NCBI RefSeq assembly: GCF_040045035.1
Contig: NZ_JBDZDS010000010.1
Coordinates: 62,001-126,000, forward strand
Direction: 5' to 3'
Length of the DNA: 64,000 bases
From: Pseudaminobacter sp040045035
Lineage (GTDB): Bacteria > Pseudomonadota > Alphaproteobacteria > Rhizobiales > Rhizobiaceae
Positions within the stretch are counted from its first letter, which is position 1, and each line of letters opens with the position of its first letter. The position numbers and the translations under genes were made by a program. Positions 26,528 to 35,024 of this stretch are shown piece after piece. The notes beneath the pieces were generated by a model that was not told the DNA's origin, did not search any database, and saw only the letters and a program-made list of their open reading frames with translations.

Positions 26528-29338
26528 CTACTCAGCTGCGTTGATGTAGTCCGTCACCGGCGGGCAGGAGCACACCAGATTGCGGTCGCCGCCGACATTG
26601 TCAATGCGGGAAACCGGCGGCCAGTACTTTGCCGCGGTTTCGGCATTGCCGGCCGGGTAGGCGGCATCGAGCCGCGAGTAGGGGTGCTTCCACTCGCCTG
26701 CCAGCGCTTCGGCCGCCGTGTGCGGGGCGTTGACCAACGGGTTGTCCTCGCGCGGCCACTCGCCCTTCGCCACCTTCTCGGCCTCGCCGGCAATCGCGAT
26801 CATCGCTTCGCAGAAGCGGTCGACCTCGTGCTTGGGCTCGGACTCGGTCGGCTCGACCATCAGCGTCCCGGCCACCGGCCACGACATGGTCGGGGCATGG
26901 AAGCCGTAGTCGATCAGGCGCTTGGCCACGTCCTCGACGCTGATGCCGGCGCTGTCCTTCAGCACGCGGGTGTCGAGGATGCACTCATGCGCCACGCGGC
27001 CGTTGCGGCCCTTGAACAGCACCGGGAAGTGCGGCTCGAGCCTTGCGGCGATGTAGTTGGCGCTGAGGATCGCCGTCTCGGTCGCGTGCTTCAGGCCCGC
27101 CGCACCCATCATGCGGATATACATCCAGGTGATGGGCAGGATCGACGCGCTTCCGAAGGGTGCTGCCGAAACCGCATGCACCGAACCTTCGGCGACATGG
27201 CCGGGCAGGTAGGGTTTCAGGTGAGCCTTGACGCCGATCGGGCCGACGCCGGGGCCGCCGCCGCCATGCGGGATGCAGAAGGTCTTGTGCAGGTTCATGT
27301 GGCAGACGTCTGCGCCGATGTCGCCCGGGCGTGCCAGCCCGACCAGCGCGTTGAGGTTGGCGCCGTCGAGATAGACCTGCCCGCCATTGTCATGGATGAC
27401 CGCGCAGATGTCGCGGATGCCTTCCTCGAACACGCCATGCGTCGAGGGGTAGGTGATCATCAGCGCCGCAAGGTTTTGGGCGTGCTGGGCAGCCTTGGCC
27501 TTGAGGTCGTCCACGTCGACATTGCCGTCCTCGTTGCAGCGCACCACAACCACGTTCATGCCGGCCATGGCCGCGCTGGCGGGGTTGGTGCCGTGCGCCG
27601 AAGACGGGATGAGGCAGATGTTGCGGTGATGGTCACCGCGCGACTGGTGATAGTGGCGGATTGCCAAGAGGCCGGCATATTCGCCCTGGCTGCCGGCATT
27701 CGGCTGCAGCGACACGGCGTCGAAGCCGGTGATCTCGGAAAGCCACTTGTCGAGATCGTCGATCATCTCGCGATAGCCGGTGGAGTGCGCGGCCGGCGCG
27801 AAGGGATGCAGATTGGCGACCGACGGCCAGCTCACCGGCATCATCTCGGCGGCGGCGTTGAGCTTCATGGTGCAGGAGCCGAGCGGGATCATCGCGCGGT
27901 CGAGCGCCAGGTCCTTGTCGGCGAGCCGGCGCAGGAAGCGCATCATGTCCGTCTCGGAGCGGTTCTCATGGAAGACCGGCTGGGTGAGGAAACCGTTGCC
28001 GCGCGGATTGGCCGGCACGGCCACCTTGTCGGCGGCGGCGGGCGTTGCGCCGAATAGCGCGGCGAGCGCCGCAAGGTCGGCTTCCGTCGAGGTTTCGTCG
28101 AAGGTCGCGGAGACGCGGTTGTCGTCGATGACGCGCAGCAGGCGGCCATCCTTCTCGGCAGCCGCGGCGATGTCCTTCGCCTTGCCCTTGGTCACGACCG
28201 TCACCGTGTCGAAGCGGCGAGCGCCCGCAACCTCGACGCCAGCAGCCTTCAGGCCCTGCGCCAGTCGTTCGGCCAGTGCCTGCACCTGCGACGCAATGAA
28301 CTGCAGGCCCTGCGGGCCGTGCCAGATGGCATAGGAAGCAGCCATGTTGGCTAGCAGCGCCTGCGCCGTGCAGATGTTGGAGGTCGCCTTGTCGCGGCGG
28401 ATATGCTGCTCGCGCGTCTGCAGCGCCAGGCGGTAGGCAGGGCGACCGTCGGCATCGACCGACTGGCCGACGAGGCGGCCCGGCATCAGGCGGGTGAGAG
28501 CGTCGGAAACGGCGCAATAGGCGGCGTGCGGACCGCCGAAGCCCATCGGAACGCCGAAGCGCTGCATGGGACCGCAAGCGATGTCGGCGCCGAGCTTGGC
28601 CGGAGCTTCCGAAATGGTGAGCGCCAGCGGATCGGCGACGAAGATGACGATCGCGCCGGCCGCCTTGGCCTTTGCGATGGTCTCGGCATGGAAGCCATAG
28701 ACGCCCAGCGTGTCGGGCCAGGAGACGATGAGAGCGGCGGTGTTTTCGCCGATCTCGCTTGCGCCGATGGTGATGCCGAGCGGCTCGGCGCGCGTCTTCA
28801 CCACGTCGAGCGTCTGCGGGTGCAGTTCACCCGCCAGAACGACTTCGGTGCGCTTTTCGCGGTGATGGCGGAAGGCGATGCCCATCGCCTCGGCCACGGC
28901 GGTGGCCTCGTCCAGCAGCGAAGCGGAAGCGACCGGCAGGCCGGTCAGCTCCGTCACCAGCGTCTGGAAGTGGAACAGCAGCTCCAGGCGGCCCTGGCTG
29001 ATCTCGGACTGGTAGGGCGTATAAGCCGTGTACCAGGCCGGGTTCTCGAAAAGATTTCGCTGAATGACCGGGGGCACCCGACACCCGTGATAACCGGCGC
29101 CGATAAAGCTCTTCAGCACCGTGTTCTTCGCCATCTTGGCCGATAGTTCTGCCAGCGCGTCCGCCTCGCTGGCGGGGGCGGGCAGGTTCAGCGCGCGGTC
29201 GAGCCGGATTGACTTCGGCACGGCCTGCGAGATCAGCGTCTCGACCGAGGGTACGCCGAGCACGGCCAACATGGCGCGCGCATCGGCCGTGTTCGGCCCG
29301 ACATGGCGCGTCTCAAAGGGGTAGGGGGCGGTGGTCAT
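26528..29338 (-). CDS. gcvP: Glycine dehydrogenase (decarboxylating), P-protein
   Basis: PLP-dependent decarboxylase of the glycine cleavage system; transfers the aminomethyl group to lipoylated GcvH. The 936-aa protein is the fused single-chain P-protein. It has the inner-motif region YTPYQSEISQGRLE at the N-terminal half, and in the C-terminal half the PLP-lysine motif HMNLHKTFCIPHGGGGPG. Length is normal. It is the last gene of gcvT-gcvH-gcvP, 15 nt after gcvH, and is followed by a strong terminator. Confidence 0.98.
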   Translation of the reverse strand: MTTAPYPFETRHVGPNTADARAMLAVLGVPSVETLISQAVPKSIRLDRALNLPAPASEADALAELSAKMAKNTVLKSFIGAGYHGCRVPPVIQRNLFENPAWYTAYTPYQSEISQGRLELLFHFQTLVTELTGLPVASASLLDEATAVAEAMGIAFRHHREKRTEVVLAGELHPQTLDVVKTRAEPLGITIGASEIGENTAALIVSWPDTLGVYGFHAETIAKAKAAGAIVIFVADPLALTISEAPAKLGADIACGPMQRFGVPMGFGGPHAAYCAVSDALTRLMPGRLVGQSVDADGRPAYRLALQTREQHIRRDKATSNICTAQALLANMAASYAIWHGPQGLQFIASQVQALAERLAQGLKAAGVEVAGARRFDTVTVVTKGKAKDIAAAAEKDGRLLRVIDDNRVSATFDETSTEADLAALAALFGATPAAADKVAVPANPRGNGFLTQPVFHENRSETDMMRFLRRLADKDLALDRAMIPLGSCTMKLNAAAEMMPVSWPSVANLHPFAPAAHSTGYREMIDDLDKWLSEITGFDAVSLQPNAGSQGEYAGLLAIRHYHQSRGDHHRNICLIPSSAHGTNPASAAMAGMNVVVVRCNEDGNVDVDDLKAKAAQHAQNLAALMITYPSTHGVFEEGIRDICAVIHDNGGQVYLDGANLNALVGLARPGDIGADVCHMNLHKTFCIPHGGGGPGVGPIGVKAHLKPYLPGHVAEGSVHAVSAAPFGSASILPITWMYIRMMGAAGLKHATETAILSANYIAARLEPHFPVLFKGRNGRVAHECILDTRVLKDSAGISVEDVAKRLIDYGFHAPTMSWPVAGTLMVEPTESEPKHEVDRFCEAMIAIAGEAEKVAKGEWPREDNPLVNAPHTAAEALAGEWKHPYSRLDAAYPAGNAETAAKYWPPVSRIDNVGGDRNLVCSCPPVTDYINAAE

Positions 29339-29353
29339 TCAGTCACCTCTTCC

Positions 29354-29722
29354 TTATCCAATAAGGGCTTTATAGCCTGCCTCGTCGAGCAGGCCGGCGA
29401 GCTGGCCTTCGTCGGCCAGCTTCATCTTCCACAGCCAGCCGTCGCCGGTGGCCGCCGAGTTGACCAGCGCCGGGTCGGACGACAGCGCTGCATTGGCTTC
29501 AATGATCTCGCCGTCGACCGGCGCATAGACGTCGGAAGCCGCTTTCACGGATTCGACGACCACGGCCACGTCGCCCTTGGCGATCTTGCGGCCGCTCTCC
29601 GGCAGTTCCACGAACACGAGGTCGCCGAGCTGTTCCTGTGCATAGTCGGTAATGCCGACGGTCGCGACGCCGCCCTCGACGCGGATCCATTCGTGGTCGT
29701 CGGTGAAGTAGGTGGTTGCCAT
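29354..29722 (-). CDS. gcvH: Glycine cleavage system H protein
   Basis: Lipoyl carrier that shuttles the aminomethyl intermediate between P-, T- and L-proteins. 122 aa from ATG 29722 (MATTYFTDDHEW), with the lipoylation lysine Lys60 in VVESVKAASDVY and the downstream GEIIEAN turn. Size and motif spacing are normal. It lies 7 nt after gcvT and 15 nt before gcvP. The dihydrolipoyl dehydrogenase (L-protein) is not in the window and is presumably shared with other complexes elsewhere. Confidence 0.97.
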   Translation of the reverse strand: MATTYFTDDHEWIRVEGGVATVGITDYAQEQLGDLVFVELPESGRKIAKGDVAVVVESVKAASDVYAPVDGEIIEANAALSSDPALVNSAATGDGWLWKMKLADEGQLAGLLDEAGYKALIG

Positions 29723-29729
29723 GAGGAAT

Positions 29730-30830
29730 TTATCCTTTGCGATAGCGATGCTGCGTGAAAGGTAGTGGGTGGATATCGACGGGCACCTTGGTGCCGCGAA
29801 CGTCGGCGAAAAATCTTGTCTCCGACTTGGCCAGCGCCGCCGACACGTAGCCCATGGCCACCGGCGCGCCGACCGAAGGCCCGAAGCCACCGGAGGTGAT
29901 GCGCCCGGCCGGGTTGCCGGCCTCGTCGAAGAGGTTTGCGCCGGCGCGCACCGGCTGGCGGCCCTGCGGCTTCAGGCCGACGCGCTTTTCGGCCGCGCCC
30001 TTCTCGATCGCCGCGCGCAGCGCCTCGGCGCCGACGAACTGGCCGTTGGCGCGAACGTCCTTGGAAACGGCCCACATCAGCCCGGCGTCGACCGGATTGG
30101 TCTCGGGCGTGATGTCCTGGCCGTGCAGGCACAGGCCGGCCTCCAGCCGCAGGCTGTCGCGGGCGGCGAGGCCCACCCACATGACGCGGTCGTCGGAAAG
30201 AAGCGTCTCAAGCAGCTTGCGCGCGTCGGCTTCCGGCAGGCCGATCTCAAACCCGTCCTCGCCGGTGTAGCCCGAGCGGCTCATGAACCAGTCCTTGCGC
30301 GGCTCGAAGCCGTGCATAAACACGAGTTCGCCGGTTTCGACGCCGGCGCGCGAAAGGGCGGCCCAGGCCTCCGGGCCCTGGATCGCGAGGAATATTCGGT
30401 CGAGCGGGTTGATGGTGCAGTCGAGGCCCTTGGCCAGTTCGCGCAGATGCGCCTCGTCGAGGGCCGCGTTGCCGGCGTTGGCCACGACCATGAAGCGGTC
30501 GGCGCCGAGCCGGGTAATGATCAGGTCGTCGATGATGCCGGCCTGATCGTTGAGCAGGAAGGTGTATTTCGACTGGCGCTCTGCGAGCGCCGCGGCGTCG
30601 AGCGGGCAGGCCTTGGACAGAAGCGCGGCCGCATCCGATCCGGAAACCTCGATGAGCTTCATGTGCGAGATGTCGAACAGGCCGACATGCTCGCGCGTGT
30701 GCTGGTGCTCGGCCATCACGCCGGGCGTATAGGTAAGGGGCATCGACCAGCCGGCGAAGGCGCCAAAGCGCGCTCCGGCAGCTCGATGCAAATCCTCGAG
30801 GGGAAGGTTTTTGGTGTTGGCGCCCGTCAT
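29730..30830 (-). CDS. gcvT: Aminomethyltransferase, glycine cleavage T-protein
   Basis: Transfers the methylene unit from GcvH to tetrahydrofolate, releasing ammonia. 366 aa from ATG 30830. The N-terminal GARFGAFAGWSMPLTY and VGLFDISHMKLIEVSG, and the folate-domain region YTGEDGFEIGLP, are typical. The frame is open further upstream but that stretch is the glycine riboswitch, so the long N-terminal extension is rejected. First gene of the gcv operon and directly controlled by the riboswitch 49 nt upstream. Confidence 0.97.
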   Translation of the reverse strand: MTGANTKNLPLEDLHRAAGARFGAFAGWSMPLTYTPGVMAEHQHTREHVGLFDISHMKLIEVSGSDAAALLSKACPLDAAALAERQSKYTFLLNDQAGIIDDLIITRLGADRFMVVANAGNAALDEAHLRELAKGLDCTINPLDRIFLAIQGPEAWAALSRAGVETGELVFMHGFEPRKDWFMSRSGYTGEDGFEIGLPEADARKLLETLLSDDRVMWVGLAARDSLRLEAGLCLHGQDITPETNPVDAGLMWAVSKDVRANGQFVGAEALRAAIEKGAAEKRVGLKPQGRQPVRAGANLFDEAGNPAGRITSGGFGPSVGAPVAMGYVSAALAKSETRFFADVRGTKVPVDIHPLPFTQHRYRKG

Positions 30831-30878
30831 GACATCTCCAGAGTCGCACGTATGCAGCCGCTGCGGCGGCCAATCCGT

Positions 30879-31057
30879 GCCCCTCTGTCTGAAGCCTGAG
30901 AGACTCGCGCAACCGGAACTCTGTCGGCGACGCTTACACCTTCGGCGCGGGAGCTTAGTCCCGACTTTCCAGAGTGTCTTTCCCGTTGACGGTTCTTTTG
31001 CCTGAGAGATTTCGGGCGATTTCCCCTTCGGCGACAGCTTTCGCTGTTCTCTCCCGC
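30879..31057 (-). promoter_or_regulatory. Tandem glycine riboswitch
   Basis: On the minus strand two consecutive glycine aptamers are visible. Aptamer 1 (about 31057-30981) has GCGGGAGAG, GCCGAAGGGG and CTCTCAGGCAAAAGAACCG. Aptamer 2 (about 30980-30879) has ACTCTGGAAAG, GCCGAAGG and CTCTCAGGCTTCAGACAGAGGGG. These are the conserved core words of the gcvT RNA family. Glycine binding is expected to switch on gcvT-gcvH-gcvP. The 49 nt between aptamer 2 and the gcvT ATG would hold the expression platform; no T-tract terminator is seen there, which favours translational control. Confidence 0.93.
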
Positions 31058-31196
31058 AAACAGGTAGGGTCCGTTTCCGAACCCTCGACGACTCATAGCT
31101 AGACCATGGCGGACAGTTTGTCACGTCCCGGCACGCGATTTTGATCTCGCGGGACAGGCGGCCCGAGAAAAAATGATGTCGTCGAGGGCGCGGCCT

Positions 31197-31586
31197 CTAG
31201 TGCGCGGCGAGGCGTTCCATGTCGTTCTGCAGCCGGCGGATCAGATGGCCAGTCTGGGCATGGAGATTGCGAAGCTTGTCGAGCTGGGCGCCAAGCGCTT
31301 CCAGCGTTTCGTCGTCGCCGTCATCGTCCTTGTCGGCCGGCGCGGCGCCGATGCCATGCAGCACCCAGCAGGGGCTGACGCCGAGAAGGCCGGCAAGCAT
31401 GTTGAGACGATGGGCACCTGGCTGTGCGCGGTCGCATTCCCAGGCGTTGATGGTGGATGTTCTTACGCCGAGCCGCTGTGCGAGTTGCTTGATGCTCATT
31501 CCGCTGGCTTCGCGTGCCCTGGAAAGGCGGCCGCCAATCGTGTCGAAGTCCGGCGTTTCGTCGTAAATGTTCGTGGTGTCGGACAC
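31197..31586 (-). CDS. XRE/HTH_3-type transcriptional regulator
   Basis: A 129-aa predicted DNA-binding protein. The helix-turn-helix runs from about residue 18 to 70 (GGRLSRAREASGMSIKQLAQ, then TSTINAWECDRAQPG). The rest is an acidic linker and a helical C-terminal segment (ALGAQLDKLRNLHAQ) that could form a coiled coil for dimerisation. GTG 31586 is chosen as start because AGGAGG lies 8 nt upstream; the open frame reaches further but that part has no family similarity and overlaps the neighbouring gene's end. It sits between the gcv operon and the molybdoenzyme genes; its target is unknown. Confidence 0.85.
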   Translation of the reverse strand: MSDTTNIYDETPDFDTIGGRLSRAREASGMSIKQLAQRLGVRTSTINAWECDRAQPGAHRLNMLAGLLGVSPCWVLHGIGAAPADKDDDGDDETLEALGAQLDKLRNLHAQTGHLIRRLQNDMERLAAH

Positions 31587-31734
31587 CCGATCTGCCTCCT
31601 GTGGTTTGCTGGTTTGTCCCGCTCGCAAAGCGGAGCGCGGGTCGCCAAGGATGGGGCAGGGAAGCGGGCGAGGCAAGCTTTTTTCCAGTAAAATCCTGTA
31701 AATGCCTGTATTTAGGGGGAGTTTCTCAGGCCTG

Positions 31735-32526
31735 TCAGATGCCGCCGTACCAGTCGTAGCCACGGTCTTCCCAATAGCCGCCACGACCGTCGCCTATATC
31801 CTCAAAACTGGAGACCAGCTCGATCCCGCGCAGATATTTGGGCATCTTGTAGCCCAGCTGGCGCTCGACCCTCACACGCAGCGGGGCGCCGTTCGCGACC
31901 GGCAGCGGGCCACCGTTCAAGCCATAGGCGAGGATCGTCTGCGGGTGCCGTGCGTCGATCATGTCGATCGAGCCGTAATATTTGATCGGCCCGTCCTCAT
32001 CCTCTTCGATCGTGTCCAGGCAATAGAACATTGCGTAGCGTGCCTGCGGCTTCACCTTGGCCTCGTCCAGCACCAGCGACAGCGGTACGCCGGTCCATTT
32101 GGCGATGCAGCTCCAGCCCTCGACGCAGTCGTGCCGGGTGATCTGGGTGCGGGAGGGCATCGCCACCAACTGTTCGCGCGAGAGCGACAGCGGCTTCTCG
32201 ACCAGGCCCGTCACCTCCAGCCGCCAATCGGCGAAATTGTTGGCGAGCAAGCCCTTGTAGGTGTCGTCGTTGGGCGACGTCACGCCGTTGGGACGCTGCG
32301 GCTGGCGGATATCGGCCTCGGTATATTCCTGCGCCAGGGAATCGCGGCCGCCCAGCAGGCGCTGCACGCGGTAGGTCAGGTCGTTGGCGCGCTCCAGCAA
32401 ATGGCGCACCCTGTTGTCGGTGTCTGAAACCGAATCGAAGGCATCGCAGCCGGAAAGCGCGATCCCGGAGGCGCCGAGCGCGGCGGCGCTCAGGAAGCGG
32501 CGGCGGTTGATGCGAAAGCCTGCCAT
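31735..32526 (-). CDS. MsrP/YedY-like molybdopterin oxidoreductase, Tat lipoprotein
   Basis: A 263-aa member of the sulfite-oxidase fold (COG2041). The N-terminus has a twin-arginine motif (INRRRFL) and a lipobox ending in Cys27 (ALSGC), so it is probably exported folded and lipid-anchored in the periplasm. Cys134 in RHDCVEGWSC is the expected Mo ligand. E. coli MsrP repairs oxidised methionine with the haem protein MsrQ, but the partner here, one base downstream, is a different cytochrome b type. The true substrate is therefore uncertain. Sequence beyond residue 200 (GYKMPKYLRGIELV) fits the family. Confidence 0.88.
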   Translation of the reverse strand: MAGFRINRRRFLSAAALGASGIALSGCDAFDSVSDTDNRVRHLLERANDLTYRVQRLLGGRDSLAQEYTEADIRQPQRPNGVTSPNDDTYKGLLANNFADWRLEVTGLVEKPLSLSREQLVAMPSRTQITRHDCVEGWSCIAKWTGVPLSLVLDEAKVKPQARYAMFYCLDTIEEDEDGPIKYYGSIDMIDARHPQTILAYGLNGGPLPVANGAPLRVRVERQLGYKMPKYLRGIELVSSFEDIGDGRGGYWEDRGYDWYGGI

Positions 32527-32527
32527 G

Positions 32528-33394
32528 TCAGACCTCCTTGTCGCCGGCGGGCGGGTCGGTCCTATACCACCCTGTAATCACCGATCTCAGCTCGTTGATG
32601 GGCCCTGCGAGCAGAATCATCAGCATGTGGACGATGAAGAAGAGAACCAGCAGCAGCATGACGGTGAAGTGGATGGTGCGCGCGGTCTGCCGCCCACCCA
32701 GCATGTCGGTCAGGAACGGAATCACCGTATCCATGCTCGGCGACATGGCGAGCCCGGTCAGGATCATCAGCGGCAAGAGGATGAATAGCACTATCGCATA
32801 GGTCAGCTTCTGCAGCGTGTTGTAGCGCGGGCTATGGTGGAACCGCAGCCGGGCGTGGGCGGCGATGTCGGTGGGCAGGTTCTTCAGGTCCGCGACCCGC
32901 GGCGCCAGGTCGCGTCGTATATGGCCGTTGACGATGCTGGCGAGGAGCCAGATCAGCAGCGTGCCGGAGAGCACCCAGGCGAAGAAGAAATGGATCACCC
33001 GGCCGGTGGCGAGATCCTGATAGGAGGGGATGGTTGCCCAGGCCGGGAAGGCGCGGGGCTGCGGGTCGTCCTTCGGGCCGGACAGTCCCAGCACCCCGGT
33101 CGTGTCGAGGCGGTGTCCGAAAATGTCGGTATAGCCCTTTGGCCCTTCCGGCGTGTTCTCGGCGGTAAATCTCAACACCGAGTTGTCGAAGCCGAAGCCG
33201 GACTGCTCGCCGATGTAGAGCGCCGGATGTGCGTTGAAGATCTGAAGGCCGCTAAGCACCAGGAAAAACAACGCAATGGCCCATAGCCAATGCGTGAGGC
33301 GGGTCCAGGCGGACATACGGTATATCAGGGTACCGGTACTGACCGGTGCCGGCTCCGCGCTCGGCGGCGAACCCGTGAATGCCGCGCTCTCCAT
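32528..33394 (-). CDS. Cytochrome b561/b6-type membrane protein, partner of the molybdoenzyme
   Basis: A 288-aa membrane protein with four or more hydrophobic helices and conserved histidines in helices (TRLTHWLWAIALFF, VIHFFFAWVLSG, TIHFTVMLLL, FFIVHMLMILL), fitting a di-haem cytochrome b like hydrogenase or formate-dehydrogenase gamma subunits. A long periplasmic loop (~residues 60-140) separates helices 1 and 2. Start at ATG 33394; the open frame upstream is Pro/Arg-rich and unlikely. One base before the MsrP-like gene, so the two are surely co-expressed: the cytochrome probably passes quinol electrons to, or accepts them from, the periplasmic Mo centre. Confidence 0.88.
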   Translation of the reverse strand: MESAAFTGSPPSAEPAPVSTGTLIYRMSAWTRLTHWLWAIALFFLVLSGLQIFNAHPALYIGEQSGFGFDNSVLRFTAENTPEGPKGYTDIFGHRLDTTGVLGLSGPKDDPQPRAFPAWATIPSYQDLATGRVIHFFFAWVLSGTLLIWLLASIVNGHIRRDLAPRVADLKNLPTDIAAHARLRFHHSPRYNTLQKLTYAIVLFILLPLMILTGLAMSPSMDTVIPFLTDMLGGRQTARTIHFTVMLLLVLFFIVHMLMILLAGPINELRSVITGWYRTDPPAGDKEV

Positions 33395-33483
33395 CCGTCT
33401 GGACCTCTGGGCGCTCGGACCCCCGACACGCCATGGTACGGCTATGCTACTGCCAAGCAGCGGAGATGGACAGTCACGGGTTG

Positions 33484-33510
33484 CGTCGCGACAATGACAA
33501 TGTCGCGACG
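33484..33510 (-). terminator. Perfect hairpin between fghA and the cytochrome b gene
   Basis: A 10-bp perfect stem (CGTCGCGACA / TGTCGCGACG) with a 7-nt loop begins 6 nt after the fghA stop. No T-tract follows on the minus strand. It most likely ends or attenuates transcription of the formaldehyde operon before the cytochrome b gene. Confidence 0.55.
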
Positions 33511-33516
33511 GGGGCG

Positions 33517-34353
33517 TTACCCGGCGAGCCTTTCGGCGTGCCAGCGCAGGTGGTCGTCCATGAAGGTCGAGATGAAGAAATACGAATGGTCGTAGCCTTC
33601 GCGCATATTGAGCGTCAGCGGAATTTCCGCCGCCTTGCAAGCCTCGTCCAGCAGCCAGGGCCGCAGGCCGTCTTCGAGGAAGCCGTCGGCTGATCCCTGG
33701 TCGACCAGGAATTCTGGGAAGCGCTTGCCGTCTTCAATCAGGGCGACGGCGTCATAGGGGCGCCATGCGGTCTCGTCGGTGCCGAGGTACTTTTCAAGGG
33801 CCGGTTTGGACCAGCCGGCGACCATAGGCCGGGTGATCGGGGCATAGGCGGAGCAGCTCTTGAAGCGTTCCGGGTTTTTCAGCGCGATGGTGAGCGCGCC
33901 GTGGCCGCCCATGGAGTGGCCGAAGATCGCCTGGCGCGTCATATCGGCGGGAAATTCCTTCGCAATGAGGGCTGGCAACTCTTCGGTGATGTAGGAATAC
34001 ATGCGGTAGTTGGTCGAGAACGGCGCCTGCGTGGCGTCGAGATAGAATCCGGCGCCGCAGCCGAACTGCCAGTTGTCCTTCTCGTCCGGAACGCTTTCGC
34101 CGCGCGGGCTGGTGTCGGGGCACACCACGATCAGGCCGAGTCCGGCGGCGAGGCGACGGTATTCGCCCTTGTCCATGACGTTCTGGTGCGTGCAGGTCAG
34201 GCCGGACAGGTACCAGACCACCGGGCAGGGGCCGTCCTTGGCCTGCGGCGGCACGAAGACGGCGAAGGTCATGTCGCAGGCGCAGGCCTCGGACGCGTGT
34301 GAATAGACGCCCTGGACGCCGCCATGGGACTTCGCGGTGGAAATGGTTCTCAT
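33517..34353 (-). CDS. fghA: S-formylglutathione hydrolase
   Basis: Hydrolyses S-formylglutathione to formate and glutathione, the last step of glutathione-dependent formaldehyde oxidation. The 278-aa alpha/beta hydrolase (esterase D type) has the nucleophile Ser147 in FGHSMGGHGAL, YLSGLTCT near residue 50, and the C-terminal His region EGYDHSYFFIS. ATG 34353 overlaps the stop of the upstream toxin gene by four bases (ATGA), so translation is likely coupled to it. Its pathway partner frmA is 1.9 kb upstream on the same strand. Confidence 0.96.
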   Translation of the reverse strand: MRTISTAKSHGGVQGVYSHASEACACDMTFAVFVPPQAKDGPCPVVWYLSGLTCTHQNVMDKGEYRRLAAGLGLIVVCPDTSPRGESVPDEKDNWQFGCGAGFYLDATQAPFSTNYRMYSYITEELPALIAKEFPADMTRQAIFGHSMGGHGALTIALKNPERFKSCSAYAPITRPMVAGWSKPALEKYLGTDETAWRPYDAVALIEDGKRFPEFLVDQGSADGFLEDGLRPWLLDEACKAAEIPLTLNMREGYDHSYFFISTFMDDHLRWHAERLAG

Positions 34354-34754
34354 GAAATAGGCTCGATCAGTTCGGTTGGTATGTTGAGGGTGCCGGCAAG
34401 CGCCGCCAGGCGCCTGTCGGCGGTGATGAGCGTCTCGCGCCGTTCTTGCGCCAGGGCGAGATAGAGGCAGTCGTAGACCGAATGGCGTATTCTCAAAGCC
34501 AGGGTCATGGCTTGCGGAAGCAATCCGACGTCGGAAACAAGTTCGGTGAGGGATACCTGAAGGACGTCGATGCTTTCGAGGCATCTTTCAGCCGGCAGCT
34601 CACCGCCTCGAGCCCGTTTGCAGAGGACATTGGCGGTTTCTACCAGAAGGAACGTTGGTGCTATGAGGCCCGGCAGAGCCCGAAATGGATCCGCGGCCGC
34701 GCTGAACTCGGTATCTACGAACCAGTGGCTGGCAACGCTGGCATCAATGATCAT
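34350..34754 (-). CDS. vapC: VapC-family PIN-domain toxin
   Basis: A 134-aa PIN-domain RNase of a type II toxin-antitoxin system. The acidic active-site set is complete: Asp4 (MIIDAS), Glu39 (LLVETANVL), Asp95 (SVYDCLYLALA) and Asp113 (ITADRRL). No nuclease residue is lost, so it could be active. The start at 34754 overlaps the antitoxin stop by 11 nt, and the stop overlaps the fghA start by ATGA. A longer open frame upstream lies inside the antitoxin gene and is not counted. VapC toxins usually cut tRNA or rRNA; the target is unknown. Confidence 0.92.
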   Translation of the reverse strand: MIIDASVASHWFVDTEFSAAADPFRALPGLIAPTFLLVETANVLCKRARGGELPAERCLESIDVLQVSLTELVSDVGLLPQAMTLALRIRHSVYDCLYLALAQERRETLITADRRLAALAGTLNIPTELIEPIS

Positions 34755-35013
34755 TGCCCAGCCCAGGCAATTCTCTCCCGAGATTGTCTTCACGATCCGA
34801 ACGGATTTCATCGATGATCTGCTGACCGGACACGCGCTTGGCACTCGCCCGAATTGCTTCCATTCGGCGAATGATCTCTTCCCGACTGGGCTTCGCCTTT
34901 TCGGCCAGCGCTTCTCGGGCGAGCTGCTCGGTCGACTTTCCGGCGATTTTCGCCCGCTCCTTCAGCCGCGAAAGCACCTCGTCGGGAATATTCCTGATAA
35001 TCATGCTGCCCAT
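34744..35013 (-). CDS. vapB: Ribbon-helix-helix antitoxin (FitA/VapB type)
   Basis: An 89-aa antitoxin. The N-terminal ribbon-helix-helix (MIIRNIPDEVLSRLKERAK) matches FitA-like DNA-binding domains; the C-terminal half is polar and would wrap the PIN toxin. GGGAG 7 nt before ATG 35013 supports that start over the ATG nine bases inside. It precedes and overlaps vapC, the usual order. A perfect palindrome directly upstream is the probable autoregulatory operator. Confidence 0.92.
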   Translation of the reverse strand: MGSMIIRNIPDEVLSRLKERAKIAGKSTEQLAREALAEKAKPSREEIIRRMEAIRASAKRVSGQQIIDEIRSDREDNLGRELPGLGNDH

Positions 35014-35024
35014 GGACTTTCTCC

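Noticed and set aside
30831..31124. 98-codon N-terminal extension of GcvT
   Set aside because: This sequence is the glycine riboswitch; the encoded residues are unlike T-proteins and ATG 30830 gives the normal length.
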